Assembly: GCA_014859615.1 (NCBI GenBank)
Contig: JACUTX010000075.1
Location: forward strand, 1 to 10,216
Reading direction: 5' to 3'
Origin: Desulfuromonadales bacterium
Lineage (GTDB): Bacteria > Desulfobacterota > Desulfuromonadia > Desulfuromonadales > UBA2294
DNA: 10,216 nucleotides
Shown here: positions 4,844 through 10,216 of the stretch, in pieces
How positions within the stretch are numbered: position 1 is the stretch's first letter
How the letters are laid out: each line of letters begins with the position of its first letter
Position numbers and translations under genes: made by a program
The notes under the pieces: model-generated
The model's database searches: none
What the model saw: only the letters and a program-made list of their open reading frames with translations
Told to the model about the DNA's origin: nothing

Positions 4844-5731
4844 TCAAAAGGAGATGTTGATCCCGGCGCCGAAGTACTCCGCCTGCAAGAGATAGAACTG
4901 GCCGAAAGGCAAGTTGCCGTGATAATACTCGCCAAAAATCTGAATGGAGCGTTTCTCCGCATAGGGACTGCGGATGTTGATGCCTGCTTTGACGGTTATG
5001 TCCGTATCCCAGTTGGTCTCTTCCCAGAAATGCCAAAGGGCGCTGGCAAAAGGGTAGACCGTAGACTTGTAGACCGGCTTGGTGCGCAGGTAATCGATGC
5101 CACCCTGAGCGCTGTAACGCTTGAGGGGGGTCGATGTATGGACAATATAGGAGGGACCGGCGGTGAGACGCACACCTTCCCAATCCCAGCCAAAGAGGAG
5201 TTCGATGGTTTCGAAGCTCAGGTTGATCCGCGTTTCCATTAATTCCGGGTTCTGTGGCAGGAGAAGAAACTCGTCCCCCAGATGAGAAGATTGGTGGAAA
5301 AAGCGCGCCCGGGCAGACCAGTCACCATTTCGATACCCCAAAGGGAAGCCGATAATGTAATCGGCATTGATCAGATCGAGTGATTCGGCGTCCATATTAA
5401 ATTGGGCCAGAACGGTCCCGCTGATGCCGAGTTGCCAGTTATCCGTTTTCCCCCATCCGGGTACGCGCACCAGACCAAAACTATCGCCAAATCCGACCGA
5501 ACCGACATTGAAGCTGCTTGCGGGGAGGTCAAGACGCAGCCAGGTGACGTGGGTGCGCGGCTCTTTGGCGCTCGACAGAGAATTTACAAAGAGGGTATCC
5601 ACCGGGAAGAGCTTGACCGTCCGGTTGACGACCTGCTCTGTCTGCTCTGTCTGCTCCGGTTCCGCATCGCTGAATCCGGTCATAAAAGGGAGAAGGACGG
5701 CTAAAATCAGGAAAAAAATAAACTTTTGCAT
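4844..5731 (-). CDS. DUF1207 outer-membrane beta-barrel protein
   Basis: The 295-residue protein has a signal peptide (about 1-23, FIFFLILAVLLPFMTGFSDA). A short acidic EQTEQTEQ stretch follows, then a body of alternating polar/aromatic strands ending in Phe, typical of outer-membrane beta-barrels recognised by BamA. 'FPVDTLFVNSLSSAKEPRTH', 'FGDSFGLVRV', 'DYIIGFPLGYRNGDWSARAR', 'FFHQSSHLGDEFLL' and 'GVRLTAGPSY' match what I know of DUF1207, a family of unknown function. GAGG seven bases upstream supports the ATG at 5731. The gene follows the sigma-54 response regulator after about 154 bases, with no clear terminator and only a weak promoter candidate (TACAAT without a good -35). It may be read through from the regulator or have its own start. 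It ends at the shared terminator. Confidence 0.85.
   Translation of the reverse strand: MQKFIFFLILAVLLPFMTGFSDAEPEQTEQTEQVVNRTVKLFPVDTLFVNSLSSAKEPRTHVTWLRLDLPASSFNVGSVGFGDSFGLVRVPGWGKTDNWQLGISGTVLAQFNMDAESLDLINADYIIGFPLGYRNGDWSARARFFHQSSHLGDEFLLLPQNPELMETRINLSFETIELLFGWDWEGVRLTAGPSYIVHTSTPLKRYSAQGGIDYLRTKPVYKSTVYPFASALWHFWEETNWDTDITVKAGINIRSPYAEKRSIQIFGEYYHGNLPFGQFYLLQAEYFGAGINISF
5633..5657 (-). repeat. 9-bp tandem repeat coding for EQT units
   Basis: On the plus strand CTGCTCTGT occurs at 5633-5641 and 5642-5650, followed by a partial copy at 5651-5656. It encodes the EQTEQTEQ stretch just after the signal peptide of the DUF1207 protein. Because the unit is a multiple of three, slippage would change length without breaking the frame. 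Confidence 0.75.
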
Positions 5732-5885
5732 CGTATTGCCTCATAAGGTGACATGGTGAGGACTCAAAACTAAAGAATTGTACAGCTGCTCCGTGCAAGA
5801 ACGAAGGAGTCGCACTGCATCTATCAATAAAAAAGATTAATACAAGGGGTGACCACTGCTCTTCGAGAAGGGATATTGAATTTGC

Positions 5886-7445
5886 TTATTTTCGGGTAAT
5901 CCCCATTTTCCGCATTCGGGCGCGCAGCGTGCTGGGGTTGAGGCCCAGGAGCAAGGCGGCACCGTTTTTCCCCTCGATGCGCCAACCGGTCTGCTGCAGC
6001 ACCTGACAGATATGGTCGTGCTCCAGATCAGCGAGGGGTTTGATTTCCTGGTTTTTGACTCCACCGGCCGTCTCATCCGCCACACCATGAATCATCTCGA
6101 AGCGGTCCAGAACCTGAAGTGAACTCCCCTGACTGGTGATGACCGCCCGCTCGATGATGCTTTCCAACTCCCGCACATTGCCGGGCCAGTGGTAGTCCTG
6201 GAGGAGGTTCAGGGTGTTTGTCGATACCGTCTCTATTTTTTTGCCGATTTTTTTATTGAAGGCGGCGACGAAATGATTGACGAGCAGCGGGATGTCTTCC
6301 TTGCGCTCCCGCAACGGCGGCAGGGTGATCGGGAAAACATTGAGCCGGTAATAGAGGTCTTCGCGGAACTTGCCGTTGCGGATCTCTTCTTTGAGATTAC
6401 GATTGGTGGCCGCGATGATCCGCACATCGGTCTTGATGGTGCGGGGGCTCCCCAGTCGCTCGAACTCGCCGTCCTGAATCACCCGCAACAGCTTGCTCTG
6501 CAGCTCCAACGGCATTTCACCAATTTCGTCGAGAAAAATGGTGCCGCCGTTGGCTAGCTCAAAGCGACCGATCTGCCTTGTATCAGAACCGGTAAACGCC
6601 CCCTTTTCCCGACCGAAGAGCTCGCTCTCCACCAGGGTGGCCGGAAGGGTCGTACAGTTGACCGTGATCATCGGCTGGTCCTTGCGCGTGCTGCTGCGGT
6701 AGATGGCCCGCGCCACCACCCCCTTGCCGGTACCGGTCTCGCCCAGCAGCAGAACGGTTGCATTCATCGGCGCGACCTGCTGGACCTGGGCATAGATGAC
6801 CGCGAGGGGATCGCTTTGACCGACGATTTCACCGAAGTTGTACTTCTGGTCTACCTCTTGCCGCAGGTAGATGTTCTCTTCTTTGAGCCGGTTTTTCAAT
6901 CGATTGATCTCTACATAGGTTTTATGCAGCGATTTTTCCGCCTTTTTACGTTTCTCGACCTCCTGGGTCAGTTGAATATTCGTACGGCTTAAGTCACTCG
7001 TCCGCTCTTGCACCGTCTCTTCCAGCCTTACATTGTGATTCTGGAGCGTTTTGTACAGCATCTGCACTTCCAGCATATTGCGGATCCGCGTCTTGACTTC
7101 AACCAGTTCGAACGGTTTGCTGATGAAATCTTTGGCGCCGACTTTGAGGGCTCGTACCTTGTGCCCCGGCTGGGCGGTAATGACCAGAACCGGAATATAC
7201 TCATTTGGGTTTTCCGCCTGCAGCGCCGCCATCACCTGAAAACCGTCCATCCCCGGCATCTGCAGATCGAGCAGGATCAGGTCGTAGTTGTTTTCATGAT
7301 ACAGCGCGCAGACCTCTTTCGGGTTTGTCGTTGAGGTCACGCAGCTGTAGCCGGTTTCAGTCAACAACTGGTTCAGCAGCGCCACATTGGCCTCCTGATC
7401 GTCGACGATTAGGATTTTGGCGTTCAGGATTTCGGATGCAATCAT
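5886..7445 (-). CDS. Sigma-54-dependent response regulator (REC, coiled coil, AAA+, HTH)
   Basis: The 519-residue cytoplasmic activator has four parts. A receiver domain (about 9-125) contains Asp15/Asp16, phospho-acceptor Asp60 in LILLDLQMPGMDG, Thr90 and Lys110. A coiled coil (about 130-205) is rich in Glu, Lys and Leu. The sigma-54 AAA+ domain (about 206-435) has Walker A GETGTGKG (235-242), Walker B GTIFLDEIGE (301-310), 'ATNRNL', and arginine-rich 'FREDLYYRLNVFP'. A C-terminal Fis/FhlA-like helix-turn-helix occupies about 470-515 ('GWRIEGKNGAALLLGLNPST'). The sigma-54-contacting loop reads GAFTGS (282-287) instead of GAFTGA. The ATG at 7445 overlaps the kinase TGA (ATGA), showing translational coupling and pairing. 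The HTH style resembles FhlA/NorR, but a receiver replaces the sensory domain. It presumably oligomerises on phosphorylation and opens sigma-54 promoters; targets are unknown. Confidence 0.95.
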   Translation of the reverse strand: MIASEILNAKILIVDDQEANVALLNQLLTETGYSCVTSTTNPKEVCALYHENNYDLILLDLQMPGMDGFQVMAALQAENPNEYIPVLVITAQPGHKVRALKVGAKDFISKPFELVEVKTRIRNMLEVQMLYKTLQNHNVRLEETVQERTSDLSRTNIQLTQEVEKRKKAEKSLHKTYVEINRLKNRLKEENIYLRQEVDQKYNFGEIVGQSDPLAVIYAQVQQVAPMNATVLLLGETGTGKGVVARAIYRSSTRKDQPMITVNCTTLPATLVESELFGREKGAFTGSDTRQIGRFELANGGTIFLDEIGEMPLELQSKLLRVIQDGEFERLGSPRTIKTDVRIIAATNRNLKEEIRNGKFREDLYYRLNVFPITLPPLRERKEDIPLLVNHFVAAFNKKIGKKIETVSTNTLNLLQDYHWPGNVRELESIIERAVITSQGSSLQVLDRFEMIHGVADETAGGVKNQEIKPLADLEHDHICQVLQQTGWRIEGKNGAALLLGLNPSTLRARMRKMGITRK

Positions 7446-10216
7446 GATTTTGATTTTCCCTTTTTAGCTACTTTGGCCGCTTCCGCTTGGGCATGTTTGA
7501 GTGTCATATCCAGCGTATCCATGAACTCGGTGACCTTGATCGGTTTGGTGAGATAACGGAAGAATCCGGCCTCCAGCCCCTTTTCGATATCGCGGGGGAT
7601 GGCGTTGGCACTCAAGGCAACGACCGGAATATGCGCTGTTTCCGGAATATTTGCCAGAAGTTTCAGGGCATCGATGCCGCTGATCCCCGGCAGGTTGATG
7701 TCCATCAGGATGATATCGGGGAGGGACGTGCGCGCAATTTCGATACCGGTAATGGCTTCTTTTGCACTCAGAAAGCGGATGTCGGGGCGGCGTGCCAGAA
7801 GATCTTCAACCAGCATCAGATTCGCCGGATTATCCTCAATATAGAGCAAGGTGCTCTTCTGCTCACCCGTCTGGTCGGTCGCTGCGGCGCTGCTCATGCA
7901 TTGGTCCTCGTTGGTGGACACCTGGCGCTCTGTCGTCATGATCAGTTCGAACCAGAAGACACTCCCTTCTCCGACTGTGCTTTCTACGCCGATGACCCCT
8001 CCCATCAATTCGACCAGTCGCTTGCAGACCACCAGGCCGATACCGGTCCCTTCTTCAACGTCTCCCTGTTGACCGAGTCGGTTGAACGGCTGGAAGAGTT
8101 GTGCCAGCTGTTCTGGAGTCAGCCCTTCACCGGTGTCGCGCACGCTGATCCGCACCACATCGGCAGTCGGCAGGCTGCAGCTGACCGTAACCGTACCGTA
8201 TTCCTTGTTATATTTGATCGCATTGGAAAGCAGATTGAGGAGAAGCTGTTTCACCCGGGTGCGGTCAGCGTTGACAAAATAGGCTTCCTTCATGTCGGCA
8301 AAGATCACCTGGATCTTGCGTTCTTTGGCCTGAGGTTCGACCATCACCTCGCATTCGCGCAAGACCTCCTCGATCGATACCGGTTCCAACGACAGCGCGA
8401 GTTTTCCGGACTCGATCAGCGCCAGGTCGAGGATTTCATTGATCAGTTCGAGCAGATACCAGCCGGCCTTGAGGATTTGATCGATGCTCCTCTTTTGCAC
8501 AGGGGTCGGCTCTGGCTTCCCCGATTCCATCAGCTGAGCAAACCCGAGGATCGCGCCGAGCGGCGTCCGCAGTTCATGACTCATGCTGGAGAGGAAATCC
8601 GATTTGGCGAGGTTGGCTTTTTCTGCCACCGACCTGGCGCTCTCCAGTTCGATGTTCTTTTCCAGCAACGCCTTGTCCATGCGCTTGCGTTCGGTCACGT
8701 CGCGGGCCCCGAAAAAGAGCCCCTGCAGCCTGCTGTCCCGATCGTAGAAAATGTTGGCGTTGAAGGAGACCACCGTCTCCTTGCCATCCCTGGCCCGTGC
8801 GGTGAGTTCGTAGTTAGAGATGTTTATCTCCTCCAGCACCCGTTTGATCCCGGCCTCGACCAGTGAGGGATCGGTGAAGTAATCTTTGAACGGTGCGCCG
8901 ATCAGCTCCTCGCGCGTCCGTCCGGTGAGCGCTTCCATCTGCTTGTTGACATCGGTAATGATGCCAGCCGGATCGGTGGTCGTGATCGCGTCGCTGTTGG
9001 CTTCAATCAGGTTGCGGGTATAAAACTGCTGATCCTGCAGACGTTGACTGAGTTCCTTCTGCTCCTCCTCAATCTGCCTGCGCATGGTGTTGTCCGTGCC
9101 GATGAGCAGATAGCCGATGATGGTCTCCCGAACATCGCGCAGGGCCGTGACGGAGACAACCGCCGGGAAACGACTGCCATCCTTGCGGATGTAGGTCAGC
9201 TCATAGATATCCTCGATGCCGCGTCGCGCCTTGAAAACCAGAGCATCAAAGCCGGGGGTAATCTCGGTCTCAAGCTCGGCACTGAGCGCCTGTGCGCGAA
9301 CGATCAGTTCCTGAGGGTCAGAAATGTCGGCTGGCGTGATCCTGTTGACCACCTCGGCGGCGGTGTAGCCGAGCATTCGTTCGGCGCCGACGTTGAAGAT
9401 CTGGATGACCCCTTTTTCGTCCGTGGCGATGCTGGAGAAATTGGCGCTATGGAAAATCGCACTCTGCAAGGCTCCCGCCTGAATCAGTGCCGCTTCCGCC
9501 TGCTTGCGCTCGGTAATGTCCTCCATGGCCAACAGGATAATATCGGAGCCGATTTTTTCGCGGAAGATCTGCCGCGCATTGAGAAGGATAAATTTGTGGC
9601 CGATGCCGGGAAAATCATGCTCGACTTCATAATCCTTGACGATGGTATTCTGGGGGAGGATTTCCTCGACCATGAGTCGCAGATGGGGAATGTCCCACTG
9701 CCGGTTGCCGACGTCGTAGATGAAATGTCCGATGGTTTCCTCGGGGGTGACCTTGAACGTTTCGTAGAAGCAGCGGTTGGCGGTGAGAATTTCCAGGTCG
9801 GAGTCCAGCACCAACAAGGGTGCCCGCAGGGTTTCGACGATGTTCTCGGAATATTCCCGGGCATCCTGGATTTCATCTTCCAGCTTCTTGGCCAACGTGA
9901 CATCGACGATGGAGGAAAGAATGTTTCTCCCCTGACTCGCGTTTGCCTTCAAGGCTGAACTCTTAAGTTGGGCGTAGATCGCTTCGCCGCTTTGTTGGTT
10001 CAGTTTGAGCTCACACCCTTGGATCCCTTGTTCTTTTAATACATTTTTGAGGTGACGACTGAAAACTTTTTTCCCTTTGGTGTCAGCAATGAAACGGCTG
10101 ATCGGGATATTGGTCAGCAGTTCCCGTTCAATCCCCAGCAGACTGGCACCGGCCAGATTGATTTCCTGTATCCGTCCGCGCTCGTCAAAAGTGAAATAGC
10201 CGACCGGGGCAAAATC
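7442..10216 (-). CDS. Multi-PAS hybrid histidine kinase with C-terminal receiver (5' end beyond window)
   Basis: 924 residues are visible and the frame stays open to the right edge, so the start lies outside; the TTG at 9952 is not the true start because PAS coding continues upstream of it. Numbering visible residues, there are four PAS regions: about 1-110 ('APVGYFTFDERGRIQEINLAG'), 123-238 (ending DITERK), 248-383 (with 'YIRKDGSRFPAVVS') and 400-513 (ending DVTERKR). HisKA follows (about 536-603, SMSHELRTP, phospho-His547). The HATPase has N box LLNLLSNAIKYNK (about 659-671), G1 DTGEG (694-698) and G2 GTGIGL (723-728). The terminal receiver (about 788-908) has 'YIEDNPAN', Asp839 and Lys891, then a basic tail. 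No membrane segment is visible. The gene overlaps the sigma-54 regulator by 4 bp and presumably phosphorylates it. Ligands are unknown; PAS domains can bind heme, flavin or small molecules, and no specific ligand motif was recognised. Confidence 0.95.
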   Translation of the reverse strand, partial: DFAPVGYFTFDERGRIQEINLAGASLLGIERELLTNIPISRFIADTKGKKVFSRHLKNVLKEQGIQGCELKLNQQSGEAIYAQLKSSALKANASQGRNILSSIVDVTLAKKLEDEIQDAREYSENIVETLRAPLLVLDSDLEILTANRCFYETFKVTPEETIGHFIYDVGNRQWDIPHLRLMVEEILPQNTIVKDYEVEHDFPGIGHKFILLNARQIFREKIGSDIILLAMEDITERKQAEAALIQAGALQSAIFHSANFSSIATDEKGVIQIFNVGAERMLGYTAAEVVNRITPADISDPQELIVRAQALSAELETEITPGFDALVFKARRGIEDIYELTYIRKDGSRFPAVVSVTALRDVRETIIGYLLIGTDNTMRRQIEEEQKELSQRLQDQQFYTRNLIEANSDAITTTDPAGIITDVNKQMEALTGRTREELIGAPFKDYFTDPSLVEAGIKRVLEEINISNYELTARARDGKETVVSFNANIFYDRDSRLQGLFFGARDVTERKRMDKALLEKNIELESARSVAEKANLAKSDFLSSMSHELRTPLGAILGFAQLMESGKPEPTPVQKRSIDQILKAGWYLLELINEILDLALIESGKLALSLEPVSIEEVLRECEVMVEPQAKERKIQVIFADMKEAYFVNADRTRVKQLLLNLLSNAIKYNKEYGTVTVSCSLPTADVVRISVRDTGEGLTPEQLAQLFQPFNRLGQQGDVEEGTGIGLVVCKRLVELMGGVIGVESTVGEGSVFWFELIMTTERQVSTNEDQCMSSAAATDQTGEQKSTLLYIEDNPANLMLVEDLLARRPDIRFLSAKEAITGIEIARTSLPDIILMDINLPGISGIDALKLLANIPETAHIPVVALSANAIPRDIEKGLEAGFFRYLTKPIKVTEFMDTLDMTLKHAQAEAAKVAKKGKSKS

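Noticed and set aside
5770..5815. Minus-strand TTGCACGGAGCAGCTG as a sigma-54 promoter for the DUF1207 gene
   Set aside because: It lacks GG at -24 and a correctly spaced TTGC at -12.
7487..8866. Plus-strand open frame of about 459 codons opposite the kinase, with a similar one at 9044-9958
   Set aside because: Both are complementary to conserved HisKA, HATPase, receiver and PAS coding sequence and lack protein-like features of their own.
9950..9952. TTG at 9952 as start of the kinase
   Set aside because: The same frame continues to the window edge and encodes a typical PAS domain, so the true start is outside.
1..10216. CRISPR array, insertion sequence, prophage, toxin-antitoxin or defence genes, tRNA or rRNA
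   Set aside because: I found no regularly spaced repeats, transposase or integrase motifs, flanking inverted/direct repeats or tRNA-like cloverleafs on either strand.

Overview
The window looks like chromosomal DNA of a Gram-negative, probably anaerobic deltaproteobacterium of the Geobacter/Desulfuromonas type. This is an inference from gene content: a multi-PAS hybrid histidine kinase paired with a sigma-54 response regulator, a beta-barrel DUF1207 protein, a LolA-like/FtsX-type export pair, a moderately high G+C, and Shine-Dalgarno-led genes. No single gene proves the taxon. I see no transposon, phage, CRISPR array, tRNA or rRNA.

Layout. Bases 1-2310 carry three minus-strand genes in a likely operon: a zinc-finger-less DnaJ/CbpA-type co-chaperone, a periplasmic LolA-like protein, and the N-terminal part of an FtsX-like ABC permease that runs off the left edge. 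Divergent to these, from a strong sigma-70-type promoter, lies a plus-strand HemY-type protoporphyrinogen oxidase (2512-3933). A 316-base stretch without a confident gene follows. It contains a near-consensus sigma-54 promoter (4103-4119) and a structured leader. Next come two small plus-strand membrane-protein genes, DUF3185-like and Lmo0937/DUF5670-like, and possibly a still smaller hydrophobic ORF just before them. A perfect 13-bp hairpin serves as a bidirectional terminator at 4801-4830.

From 4844 to the right edge everything is on the minus strand: a DUF1207 outer-membrane beta-barrel protein, a response regulator with receiver, coiled coil, sigma-54 AAA+ and Fis-type DNA-binding domains, and a very large PAS-rich hybrid histidine kinase that runs off the right edge. 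Kinase and regulator overlap by 4 bp (ATGA) and almost certainly form one signalling unit.

How the parts may fit together. The regulator needs sigma-54 promoters to act on, and the only convincing one in the window is in front of the small membrane-protein genes. A local circuit (sensor kinase, sigma-54 activator, small membrane stress proteins, perhaps the outer-membrane protein) is therefore a testable hypothesis. The sequence does not show it directly. Most other content belongs to known families; the sigma-54-linked small-protein region is where something undescribed is most likely.
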